NCBI GenBank assembly: GCA_963754065.1
Contig: CAVWFH010000019.1
Location: 1-64,000, forward strand
Direction of reading: 5' to 3'
Source of the DNA: JALORV01 sp963754065
GTDB taxonomy: Bacteria > Pseudomonadota > Gammaproteobacteria > Burkholderiales > Burkholderiaceae_F
DNA: 64,000 bases
Positions within the stretch are counted from its first letter, which is position 1. Each line of letters opens with the position of its first letter. Shown in pieces: positions 15,060-23,197 of this stretch. The notes under the pieces were generated by a model. That model saw only the letters and a list, made by a program, of their open reading frames with translations, was not told the DNA's origin and made no database searches. Position numbers and translations under genes: made by a program.

Positions 15060-15422
15060 TGGTGGAGGCGGCGGGAATTGAACCCGCGTCCACGAGTGAT
15101 CCAGATCCAGTTCTACATGCGTAGCCGGTCTATTTTTGTCTCGCCGCGTACTTAGCCGATCGGCAGGCCGGTACGCAGCCAGTCACTGGGTCTCGATGCC
15201 GCCGTCGTGACTCCACCGGCATCCAGCTTCCGTAAGTGGCGCTGCTGTCGGTTACCCGACCTGGCCCGGAAGCGAACCAGTGCAGCGTCTGGCCGGTATT
15301 AAGCGGCTAGAGCAAACGCGTCTTCGTTGGCGTTTGTAGTGTTCCAGATGGATTTACGAGGTCACTGGTCCTCGGCATGCCCTGAGATCCTTCACGACCC
15401 GTGTCGAAGCCAGGTCGCCCCC
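15060..15422 (-). ncRNA. ssrA: tmRNA (ssrA)
   Basis: Transfer-messenger RNA that rescues stalled ribosomes, about 363 bases on the minus strand. The 5' end reads GGGGGCGACCTGGCTTCGAC and the 3' end has the tRNA-like T-arm GGTTCAATTCCCG and an encoded CCA (15060-15062). The internal open frame near 15300-15335 encodes the degradation tag ANEDAFALAA followed by TAA, ending in the ALAA recognised by ClpXP. Ends are placed from the acceptor pairing and may be off by a base or two. Confidence 0.95.
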
Positions 15423-15451
15423 AAGAAAAGTGATTCTACGTTCAATGTGGG

Positions 15452-16849
15452 TCACTTCAGCGAGAAATCAACCCGCGTGGTGGCTCCCTTGTCCTGGATT
15501 CCGGCCGGCGTGAGCTTGGGTTCGACCAGGAAAAGCCGCTCGCGGGCGACCTTGCCGTCGATTTCGAGGCGGTTGCGTACTGCGGTCGCCCGCTGGTTCG
15601 CCAGCGCACGCAGATCTTCGGGCGTGACGGACAAATGGGCGAGGATCAGCACCTCCATTTCCGGCGCAGGGATGGTTCTGGCGATCCCGATGACGTTGCG
15701 CGGCTTGTCCGGAATGTCCTCGTCGGAGTAGACGGAGGCGATCAGCGCCGGGCGTTCTTCGCTCGTGATCGTGACTGCAGACGGATCGATCGATTCGCCA
15801 CCGGCGCGCACGCGCTGTCGCACCTTGGCCGCCCGCAGTTTGCTGTCGTACTTGGCCCGCTTCACTCCGTCGGTGTCGAGCGCCGGATCGACCCGCCCGA
15901 TGATGTCGAGCTTGAGCGCGGGACGATCGTTGAGTGCCTTTGCCAGAGTGTCGACGCGCTTGGCCTGTTCCGGAGCGAGCGCTGAAGAGCCCGCGGTGAA
16001 CTCCACGACGCCGAGTTCCTCGCCGCCGCCGAACGCCGCCGCCAGCAGCGAGAAGGGCGCGGTCACCACCTTGGTCAGCAGGTTGATGATGACCTGAATG
16101 ATGATGCCGCCGACCGAGAACTTCGGATCGTTCAGCGTGCCGCTGATCGGCAAATTGATGTCGATTTCGCCGCGGCTGTTGGTCAGCAGCGAGACGGCCA
16201 GCAGTACCGGCAGCTTGGTCGCAGTTGGACTGTCCACCTTCTCCCCAAAGGTCAGCTGGTCGAGGAACAGGTGATTGTTCGCGGTGAGCTTCTCGTCCTC
16301 GACCTTGTACTTCACTTCCATCGACAGCTTGCCCTTGACGATCGGATAACCGGCGTACTTGACGGAGTAGGGCGTGAGGCGCGGCAGGTCGACCCCTTTC
16401 GTGCGTCCCTCGATGTCCAGGAAAAGCTTGGGCGCAAGCGGATTGAGACGACCGCTGATGTCGACCGGCGCGTCGTCGTCGATCTTGCCCGCCAACGCCA
16501 GCGTTGCCGGATCCGTGCTGTCCGACGCGAGCGCCGTGACCGTGCCGCCGAGCCCCGTCATGTTGGCCGTGTAATTCGGCTTGATGAAGTTGTCGGTGAA
16601 GTTGACGTTGCCGCGCGTGATCTCGATCTGGCCGATGCGAATCACCGGTCGAGGGGCCGCCGGATCCGCGCCTTGCGGTGTCACCGCCGCCTCCGCCGTG
16701 CGGCCCGGTGCAGCCGGCTTCGCGACGTCGTTGCCGGCGAGTTCTCGATCGACCGGCATCGAGGCCTGGGCCGGGGTGGTTGCTGCTTCAGATCTTGGCC
16801 TTCGTTGTTGGAGACGTTGTGCTTTCAACTTGCCCTTCGCGCTTGACAA
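15452..16849 (-). CDS. DUF748 protein, C-terminal part (after frameshift)
   Basis: Continuation, in another frame, of the gene at 16788-19211. It resumes with PVIRIGQIEITRGNVNFTDNF, FIKPNYTANMTGLGG and KLPVLLAVSLLTNSRGEIDINLPISG, the conserved C-terminal blocks of DUF748/AsmA-like proteins, and ends in a domain with OmpA-like spacing (VEFTAGSSALAPEQAKRVDTLAKAL). Together the two parts give about 1270 residues, the usual family length. The first 20-30 residues of this frame before TPAQASMP are probably not genuine. The frame change lies in the overlap 16788-16849. It could be a real mutation or a one-base sequence error. Confidence 0.75.
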   Translation of the reverse strand: MSSAKGKLKAQRLQQRRPRSEAATTPAQASMPVDRELAGNDVAKPAAPGRTAEAAVTPQGADPAAPRPVIRIGQIEITRGNVNFTDNFIKPNYTANMTGLGGTVTALASDSTDPATLALAGKIDDDAPVDISGRLNPLAPKLFLDIEGRTKGVDLPRLTPYSVKYAGYPIVKGKLSMEVKYKVEDEKLTANNHLFLDQLTFGEKVDSPTATKLPVLLAVSLLTNSRGEIDINLPISGTLNDPKFSVGGIIIQVIINLLTKVVTAPFSLLAAAFGGGEELGVVEFTAGSSALAPEQAKRVDTLAKALNDRPALKLDIIGRVDPALDTDGVKRAKYDSKLRAAKVRQRVRAGGESIDPSAVTITSEERPALIASVYSDEDIPDKPRNVIGIARTIPAPEMEVLILAHLSVTPEDLRALANQRATAVRNRLEIDGKVARERLFLVEPKLTPAGIQDKGATTRVDFSLK

Positions 16850-19211
16850 GGTCGGCCAGGTTCAGTCGTCCCTGTGCCGATACGATGACGCGCGCGTAGA
16901 AGTCCGAAAGCGCGACCTTGCCGACCGTCACTTCCGGTGGCAGCTCGCCGCCCTTCGCGTCGATCTGCTCCAGGTCGAGTACCTGCCACTTGAGCAGATC
17001 GTCCTCGCCGCGCGCGTCGAGTACGTGCAGGTTCGCGAGCCGGGCGCTGCCCTTGTAAGCCACCTTCATTGGCGCTCCGGTTGCCGCCTGACTGACCGCG
17101 ACATTGCCGCGCGCTGAAAGCAGGGCATTGGCCAGCACTGCGTTCAGCCGTGCCGCGAGGTACGGGCGCACTACGGCGATATCGAGGCTGCGCGCATCGA
17201 CGCGCAGATCCGAAGCCACGGGGTTCCACCGTGCGCCGCCGTTGACGGCGAGCGTGCCGCCGCTGCCGAAGCGCGTGCGCAACGCGATCTCCGCGCGCTG
17301 CGTACCGTCGCTGACGACATTGCTGACGGTGCCGGTGATCGCCGCGGCGCGCAGCTTCACGTTCGGATCGACTGACTGGTCCTCGAACTGCAGGTCTCCG
17401 CGCGTGATCGCCGCCTCCTTGAGGAGGACCTTCCATGGCTGCGCCGCGGCCGCATCATCCTGCTTCTCGGTCGTCCCCGGGGGCGCGCCGGGCTTGGCGC
17501 GGAAGACCGTCAGCCAGTTGATCTGGCCGTCGGCCATGCGTCGCACCATGGCTCTTGGACCATCGACCGAGAGCCTGGCGACTGTCATCTGTCGTGCCGT
17601 CAGATCCAGTTCGGCGCCGTCGATCGACATCGCATCGATATCGAAGCTGGCACCGCTGCCGGCCGGGCCCCGGACTCGGATGTCCTTGCTGCGCATCGCG
17701 ATTTCGCGCAGTGCGATCTTCATGGCGGGATCCGCCGCGGCGAATTCGAGGATTGCGTTGACGTCGCTACTGCCATCGAGCGTTGCATTGACGACATGGG
17801 CGAGGTAGCGCGCGGCTGTGCGCATCTTGACGTTCTGGGCGGCGAGCGCAAGTCGCCCCCCAACAGGCACCAGCCCGACTTCGCCGTCGAGTTTCACCGA
17901 ACCGGCGTCATCGGCAATGTCGCCTGCGACCGTGAGTTTGCCGCGCACGCTCGACGTGTTCGTCAGGCCGCTCGCGTCCGCGGCCAGGTGAATGACCTGC
18001 AGACGGAAGCGACCCGCAGAGTCATCGGCGACGTTGATCGTTCCTTCGCTGACGGCCGCATGCTTGAGTGTCAGGGCAAAGGGCGGGGGCACGGGTGCGC
18101 TTGCGGGTGGTGGGGCTGCTTCAGCGGACGACGCGGCGGTGGCGGCCGGACCGGGCATCTCCTGCAGCGGCTGCTTGCCTAACCGCACCCAGTTGATCGC
18201 GCCGGCAGCGTCCCGAACGACCTCGACGGTCGGCGCTACAAGCGCAATGTCCCCGATCACCGCGCGGCGTGCTAAGGGCTCCACCTCGTCGAGGGTCACG
18301 CGCAGCGACTTCCACGCCAGCATCGGCTGTGGACTGATGGCCGGTGCGACCAACGCAAAGTCACTGACATCGAACGACCCGGTGACCAGGGTCTGCTCCG
18401 GCCGTGCAGGCTGTTCACGCTGTGCCGGGGCCGCACGCCGGAACGCAACGCGCAGATCGGTGCTCAGCGTGCCACGCGGAATGGCGAAGTTCAGTCGTAC
18501 CGGCAAGTAAGCCACATACGTGGGAATGTCCACCCCGTCGAACTTGAGATCAATCGATGACTCGAGCGTCTCGTGAAACGGCCGTGTCTCCCCCTTGATG
18601 TCGATCGGCGAGCCATTGAGGCGCGCGAAGAACGCGGGCTGGACCTTGATCTCGGCGTCCGTCGGCAGGTTGGAAATGAACGGGATGCCGATCCTGAGTT
18701 CACTGAGCAGATGCTTCCGCCCGATCGGTCGATCGTCAAAGTTGATCGTGCTGTCGGTGACCTCGATGTTGTAGAGCGCGAAACGCGCCGGCTCGTCGCT
18801 GGTCCTGGGCTTGTCGCGGATGCGGTCGACGATATCGCTGAAGTTGAAGCGGTGTGGTTCGAGCCGGACGATGTTCGCGGTCAAACCATCGACGGTCAGC
18901 GCGTCCAGCACTGGCGCAAGGCGCAGGATCGATCCGACCGACGCATTGGCCGTGATCTCGCGCACGGTCAGCAGTGGCGCGGGTTCCCCGCTGCCTTCGA
19001 CGACCAGTCCGCGCAGTGTCACTCGCAGCGTGTATGGATTCGCACTGATCGATTCGACCCGCACGGTGCGGCCGAGCTCGCGCGACGCGACGGTCTCCAC
19101 CCCCCAGCGCGCGAGTTTCGGGATCGCAAAGTAACCGACGACACCGAACAGCAGGAATGCAATGGCCGCGCCGATGGCCGTCTTGCGTAGTGCCGGTACC
19201 CATCGACTCAT
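16788..19211 (-). CDS. DUF748 (AsmA-like) protein, N-terminal part
   Basis: Inner-membrane-anchored periplasmic protein of the AsmA-like superfamily, thought to take part in lipid traffic or envelope integrity. This part has 807 residues: membrane anchor at about 8-30 (TAIGAAIAFLLFGVVGYF), then long beta-rich repeats with the family pattern LDALTVDGLTANIVRLEPHRFNF and a proline-rich break near 355-375. It stops at GQVESTTSPTTKAKI just where the family linker should lead into the C-terminal block, which is found one base out of frame at 15452-16849. The gene is therefore split by a +1/-2 shift. Confidence 0.8.
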   Translation of the reverse strand: MSRWVPALRKTAIGAAIAFLLFGVVGYFAIPKLARWGVETVASRELGRTVRVESISANPYTLRVTLRGLVVEGSGEPAPLLTVREITANASVGSILRLAPVLDALTVDGLTANIVRLEPHRFNFSDIVDRIRDKPRTSDEPARFALYNIEVTDSTINFDDRPIGRKHLLSELRIGIPFISNLPTDAEIKVQPAFFARLNGSPIDIKGETRPFHETLESSIDLKFDGVDIPTYVAYLPVRLNFAIPRGTLSTDLRVAFRRAAPAQREQPARPEQTLVTGSFDVSDFALVAPAISPQPMLAWKSLRVTLDEVEPLARRAVIGDIALVAPTVEVVRDAAGAINWVRLGKQPLQEMPGPAATAASSAEAAPPPASAPVPPPFALTLKHAAVSEGTINVADDSAGRFRLQVIHLAADASGLTNTSSVRGKLTVAGDIADDAGSVKLDGEVGLVPVGGRLALAAQNVKMRTAARYLAHVVNATLDGSSDVNAILEFAAADPAMKIALREIAMRSKDIRVRGPAGSGASFDIDAMSIDGAELDLTARQMTVARLSVDGPRAMVRRMADGQINWLTVFRAKPGAPPGTTEKQDDAAAAQPWKVLLKEAAITRGDLQFEDQSVDPNVKLRAAAITGTVSNVVSDGTQRAEIALRTRFGSGGTLAVNGGARWNPVASDLRVDARSLDIAVVRPYLAARLNAVLANALLSARGNVAVSQAATGAPMKVAYKGSARLANLHVLDARGEDDLLKWQVLDLEQIDAKGGELPPEVTVGKVALSDFYARVIVSAQGRLNLADLVKREGQVESTTSPTTKAKI

Positions 19212-19272
19212 CGTTCCACTGACCCCGCTCGGTGACCCTGCAGATCAGGACAATTATGCGTCGCGGCGTTCG

Positions 19273-19932
19273 CTATTGCCGGACCAGACGGAGCAGTTCA
19301 TCCGGGGCATGGATGATGTGATCGGCGCCCCAGTGTTCTATCGGATCGGCGTCGCCGAGATAGCCATACGCGGCAGCCACCGTGCGCAATCCGGCAGCCC
19401 GGCCCGCCTGCACGTCGCGCAGGTCGTCACCCACGTAAAGAGATTCATCACCCCTTCTGCCGGCGCTCTGGAGCGCGTGCAGCAGCGGCGCCGGGTGAGG
19501 TTTGGCATGGGGGGTCGTATCACCGCTGACGACACACGCGGCACGCGTCGCCAGCCCCAGGGCACGGACCAGCGGGTCGGTGAAGCGCGCCATCTTGTTG
19601 GTGACGATCCCCCACAGTACGCCGTCGGCATCGAGTGCAGCCAAGGTTTCGGCCATCGTCGGGAACAACACGCTGGCCTCGCACAGGGCCGATTCGTATT
19701 CGCGGAAGAATTCCTGCCGCAGTTCCTCGTAACCGTCGTCCGCGGGGGTCAGGCCGAATGCACGCCCGATGAGCCCGCGCGCTCCGTGCGAGGCGAGTGG
19801 CCGCAGCGCGTCGAGCGGAACCGGCGCCCGCCCGCGGTTGGACAGCATGCGGTTGACGGCCCCGGCCAGGTCCGGCGCGGTATCGGCCAGTGTCCCGTCG
19901 AGGTCGAACAGCACCAGTTGGATCGAATTCAT
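19273..19932 (-). CDS. gph: Phosphoglycolate phosphatase
   Basis: HAD-family phosphatase that hydrolyses 2-phosphoglycolate arising from oxidative DNA damage repair or carbon metabolism. The 219 residues carry motif I DLDGTLADT (about 10-18) with both aspartates, motif II threonine in GIVTNK, the lysine in KPHPAPLL, and motif IV YVGDDLRDVQAG. Start ATG 19932 shares one base with the ubiG stop (TGATG), so it is translated directly after ubiG. The ubiG-gph pairing is standard in beta- and gammaproteobacteria. Confidence 0.93.
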   Translation of the reverse strand: MNSIQLVLFDLDGTLADTAPDLAGAVNRMLSNRGRAPVPLDALRPLASHGARGLIGRAFGLTPADDGYEELRQEFFREYESALCEASVLFPTMAETLAALDADGVLWGIVTNKMARFTDPLVRALGLATRAACVVSGDTTPHAKPHPAPLLHALQSAGRRGDESLYVGDDLRDVQAGRAAGLRTVAAAYGYLGDADPIEHWGADHIIHAPDELLRLVRQ

Positions 19933-20705
19933 CAGTGAGTCGTCGGATTGGATGCGATCCCGTCGCAGTGACGCGTGCATCCGGCACGTGCCGGTTTCTT
20001 GCTCACGACAGACTTGCGGAAGGCCATCAGGTAGTTCACGTCGGTATCGCGACCCAGCGCGGCGGACTTCGTGAACGGGTTGTAGGTCATGCCCACCAGT
20101 TCGTGCAGCGCCAGTCCGGCAGTCCGTGCGTACTGGGTCAGCTCGCTCGGCCGGATGAACTTGGCGTACTCGTGCGTGCCGCGAGGCAGGATGTTGAGGA
20201 CGTACTCGACGCCGACGATCGCCAGCAGGAACGACTTGGAATTGCGGTTGATCGTCGAGAAGAACACCCAGCCCCCCGGTTTTGCCAGGGCGGCACAGGC
20301 CTGCACGCTCCGGGCGGGATCGGGCACGTGCTCGAGCATTTCCATGCAGGTCACTACGTCGAAGCTGGCCGGCTGGTGTTCCGCCCAGGACTCGGCTGCA
20401 CCTTCCTCGTAGTTCACGTCCGCCCCCGATTCCAGCGCATGCAGCTGCGCGACCTTGAGCGGCTTGCCGGCCAGGTCGATGCCGGTGACCTGCGCACCGC
20501 GTCCGGCCATCGACTCGGCCAGTACACCGGCACCGCAGCCGACATCGAGTACTCGCTTGCCTGCCAGTGGCACGAGACGGTCTATCCACGCCAGCCGCAA
20601 CGGATTGATTTCGTGCAACGGCCGCATGGGGCCATTCGGATCCCACCAGCGGGCAGCGATATCGCTGAACTTGCGCAGCTCGGCCGGATCGACGTTGGCA
20701 TTCAT
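19932..20705 (-). CDS. ubiG: Ubiquinone biosynthesis O-methyltransferase
   Basis: SAM-dependent enzyme that performs both O-methylation steps of ubiquinone synthesis. From ATG 20705 it has 257 residues starting MNANVDPAELRKFSDIAARWWDP, the conserved UbiG N-terminus; a longer reading from 20738 is unlikely. Motif I is VLDVGCGAGVLAE, post-motif I TGIDLAGKPLKVA, then VVTCMEMLEHVPDP and FFSTINRN. The C-terminus has a short basic tail (KPARAGCTRHCDG) that is longer than usual. Upstream of gph in the same unit. Confidence 0.94.
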   Translation of the reverse strand: MNANVDPAELRKFSDIAARWWDPNGPMRPLHEINPLRLAWIDRLVPLAGKRVLDVGCGAGVLAESMAGRGAQVTGIDLAGKPLKVAQLHALESGADVNYEEGAAESWAEHQPASFDVVTCMEMLEHVPDPARSVQACAALAKPGGWVFFSTINRNSKSFLLAIVGVEYVLNILPRGTHEYAKFIRPSELTQYARTAGLALHELVGMTYNPFTKSAALGRDTDVNYLMAFRKSVVSKKPARAGCTRHCDGIASNPTTH

Positions 20706-20736
20706 CGTTCGAATGTTACTGGCCCACGCGCCAGGC

Positions 20737-20762
20737 AAAAAAAAGCCCCGCCGAAGCGGGGC
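20737..20762 (-). terminator. Rho-independent terminator after ompA
   Basis: GCCCCGC (20745-20751), loop CGAA, GCGGGGC (20756-20762), with eight A residues at 20737-20744, that is a U8 tract on the minus-strand transcript. It lies 22 bases past the ompA stop and before ubiG, separating the two units. Confidence 0.93.
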
Positions 20763-20783
20763 TTTGAGCAGCGAGAGTTGCGT

Positions 20784-21539
20784 CTAGCGCTTGACGGGGC
20801 GGGTGCCCACGACTTCGACCTCGACGCGACGATTCGGCTGCAAGCACTCGACCAGCTGCTTGAAGTTCTTGACCTCGCCCTTCGGCGACGGATCCGGACA
20901 CTGCTTGACCGGGTTCGCCGGGCCCTTGCCTTCCGTGTAGACACGGTTCGGCTCGATACCCTTGCTCACCAGGTAGTCCTTCACGGCCTGAGCACGCGCA
21001 ACCGACAGTTTCTGGTTGTGCGCCAGGGGGCCGATGCGGTCGGTGTAGCCGACTGCAATGATGACCTCGAGGCTCACGCCGGCCAGTTTCGACACGAGAT
21101 CGTCGAGCTTGGCCTTGCCTTCCGGACGCAGAACCGCCTTGTCGAAATCGAACAGGGCGTCAGCCGCGAACGTCACCTTCTCGCTCGTCGGAGCGGGCGG
21201 TGGCGGGGGCGGTGGCGGCGTCGGAGCGGGTGGCGGCGGGGGCGGCGGAGGCGGTTCGCAGACCGGCTTGACCATCAGGTCTTTGTCGCACTCGCAGCCT
21301 GCCGTCCAGTTGGGGAACGGCGCGTCCTTGATCACCGTTTTCGCGGCGCGGTCGACACTCCACGAACCCGTACGCCAGCACAGGCCGAACGGATCGCGGA
21401 CGATGACGCCACGCGCGTCGATCACATACGGGCTTTCCTTGGTATCAACAACAGTGACGTCCTTCATCTGGGCCGAAACGGTCCCAGTGATGGCCATCAG
21501 TGCCGTAGCCAGGAGGCCCAGCTTGATGGATTTCTTCAT
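20784..21539 (-). CDS. ompA: OmpA-family peptidoglycan-binding protein
   Basis: A 251-residue envelope protein. Signal peptide MKKSIKLGLLATALMAITGTVSA, a 100-residue N-terminal region with three cysteines (LCWRTGSW, GCECDK), a long proline-rich hinge (PPPPP runs, about 113-137), then an OmpA-like domain (about 138-251) with FDFDKAVLRPEGKAKLDDL and a closing NRRVEVEVVG that binds peptidoglycan. There is no room for a full eight-strand barrel, so this is the short OmpA type common in Burkholderiales. ATG 21539 has GAGGAG upstream. A terminator follows at 20737-20762. Confidence 0.92.
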   Translation of the reverse strand: MKKSIKLGLLATALMAITGTVSAQMKDVTVVDTKESPYVIDARGVIVRDPFGLCWRTGSWSVDRAAKTVIKDAPFPNWTAGCECDKDLMVKPVCEPPPPPPPPPAPTPPPPPPPPAPTSEKVTFAADALFDFDKAVLRPEGKAKLDDLVSKLAGVSLEVIIAVGYTDRIGPLAHNQKLSVARAQAVKDYLVSKGIEPNRVYTEGKGPANPVKQCPDPSPKGEVKNFKQLVECLQPNRRVEVEVVGTRPVKR

Positions 21540-21633
21540 ATAACTCCTCACTCGAGATTGCGGAGACCGGCCGGGGTACCAACTCGGCCGGATATGGCCG
21601 GCACCGCATCGGCCGATGATGGCGCATGAAGCT

Positions 21634-22983
21634 TCACGCCAACCCCGCCGTCTGCAGAACCTGCCGACAGCGATTCTGCCACGCGAGCAGGGTGGCGGCG
21701 GGCGACCCCGACGCCCCTCCTTGCGCTTCGGCAAGGACCTGTCTCGTTCTGACAACAGACTGGCCGGCCACCCACACATCGGTCGCATGCTCGCGTCCCG
21801 CGGAATAGACCAGCTGTGACAGGGGATTGAAGACCGGTTGGGTCTCGATTTCGGACAAATCAAAGGCGGCGAGATCGGCTTCCTTGCCAACCTCGATCGA
21901 GCCGATGCGGCGCTCCAGCCCCAGTGCCCTTGCCCCCCCGAGCGTGGCGGCTTCCAGGACCGCCGGCGCGGGCAGCACGCTCGGGTCCCGACTTGCCCCC
22001 TTCGCAAGCAGGGCGGCCAGGCGCATTTCCGACACCATGTCGAGGCGGTCGTTGCTGGCGGCGCCGTCAGTGCCGAGGCCGACATTGACCCCGGCAGCCA
22101 GCAGTTCTGCCACCGGCGCGATACCGCTGCCGAGCTTGAGATTCGACGCCGGGCAGTGGGCCACCGAGGCGCCCCGCTGGGCCAGCAGCGCGATCTCGGT
22201 CGCTTCGAGGTGGACCGCATGAACGGCGATCAGTCGTTCTGTCACCAGTCCCAGCCGGTCCAGGCGTGCGAGCGGGCGTTCGCCATGGCGGCGTACCGAT
22301 TCCGCGACTTCGTCGGCTGTCTCGTGCAGATGAATGTGCACCGGCAGGTCGAGCTCTTCAGCAAGGACGGCGATCTTCGCCAGTGTCACGTCCTCGACCG
22401 TGTACGGGGCATGCGGCGCGAGCGTGAAGCTCACCAGCGCATCGTCGCGACAGCCATCGCGGGTTGCGAGGCCCTTGCGCAAATAGTCCTCGGCGTCCGA
22501 GGCGTAGGCCGTGGGGAATTCGATCGCGATGATTCCGGCCACTGCGCGCATGCCTACACCGCGCAGCGCGCGCACCGCGGCTTCGGGATAGAAGTACATG
22601 TCGGAGCAACAGGTCGTGCCTGAGCGCAGCATCTCCAGCGCTGCGATGCGCGTGCCGTCGTAGACGAATTCCGGCGACACGAGGGCCTTTTCGAGCGGCC
22701 AGATGCGCCGCTGCAGCCATTGCATCAGCGGCAGATCGTCGCCGATGCCGCGAAACAGCGCCATCGCGGCATGAGTGTGAAGATTGACGAGCCCGGGAGT
22801 AAGCACGTGGGTCGAAAGCATCACGCGCTCCGCTGGCGCGTAGCGCGCTTGTGCCGTGTCCCGGGGCAGCAACGCGAGGATGCGGCCCTCGTGAACGACA
22901 ACGGCTTGATCCTCCAGTACCGCGGCACGCGGCACGACAGGCACGACCCAGCGCGCCTCGATCACCAGATCGACGGATTCCAT
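21634..22983 (-). CDS. mtaD: TRZ/ATZ hydrolase (MTA/SAH deaminase type)
   Basis: Amidohydrolase expected to deaminate 5'-methylthioadenosine or S-adenosylhomocysteine. The 449 residues carry the metal ligands HTHAAM (about 69-74), HIHLHETADE, HAVH and GTDGAASND in order, all intact, and the family pattern MQWLQRRIWPLE. The neighbourhood with ubiG and gph matches the pseudomonad/betaproteobacterial context of this enzyme, although here ompA lies between them. It is divergent from gyrA. Symbol by family resemblance; exact substrate not certain. Confidence 0.87.
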   Translation of the reverse strand: MESVDLVIEARWVVPVVPRAAVLEDQAVVVHEGRILALLPRDTAQARYAPAERVMLSTHVLTPGLVNLHTHAAMALFRGIGDDLPLMQWLQRRIWPLEKALVSPEFVYDGTRIAALEMLRSGTTCCSDMYFYPEAAVRALRGVGMRAVAGIIAIEFPTAYASDAEDYLRKGLATRDGCRDDALVSFTLAPHAPYTVEDVTLAKIAVLAEELDLPVHIHLHETADEVAESVRRHGERPLARLDRLGLVTERLIAVHAVHLEATEIALLAQRGASVAHCPASNLKLGSGIAPVAELLAAGVNVGLGTDGAASNDRLDMVSEMRLAALLAKGASRDPSVLPAPAVLEAATLGGARALGLERRIGSIEVGKEADLAAFDLSEIETQPVFNPLSQLVYSAGREHATDVWVAGQSVVRTRQVLAEAQGGASGSPAATLLAWQNRCRQVLQTAGLA

Positions 22984-23131
22984 GTTGAGGCAGGCGGTTC
23001 GAAGTGTGGCGGCGGATCAAAGCACATCGCGCGCCGATTGGCGAGTCGGTTGATGCGGCGCCGCCTCGTCCTCAAGGCGACTCCGGCCGCGAACGCGACC
23101 CGGGTCGGGCGAAATCGGACCTTCGCGCTGG

Positions 23132-23137
23132 TAGAAT
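23132..23137 (+). promoter_or_regulatory. Candidate -10 box of gyrA
   Basis: TAGAAT 61 bases before the gyrA ATG. The matching -35 region (about 23109-23114, GCGAAA) is poor, so this is a tentative call. Confidence 0.3.
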
Positions 23138-23197
23138 TTGCGATTGCATTTCAGAGCGAACAGGCCTGTTCCGCTCGAACCGACGGCCCCGCCCCTG

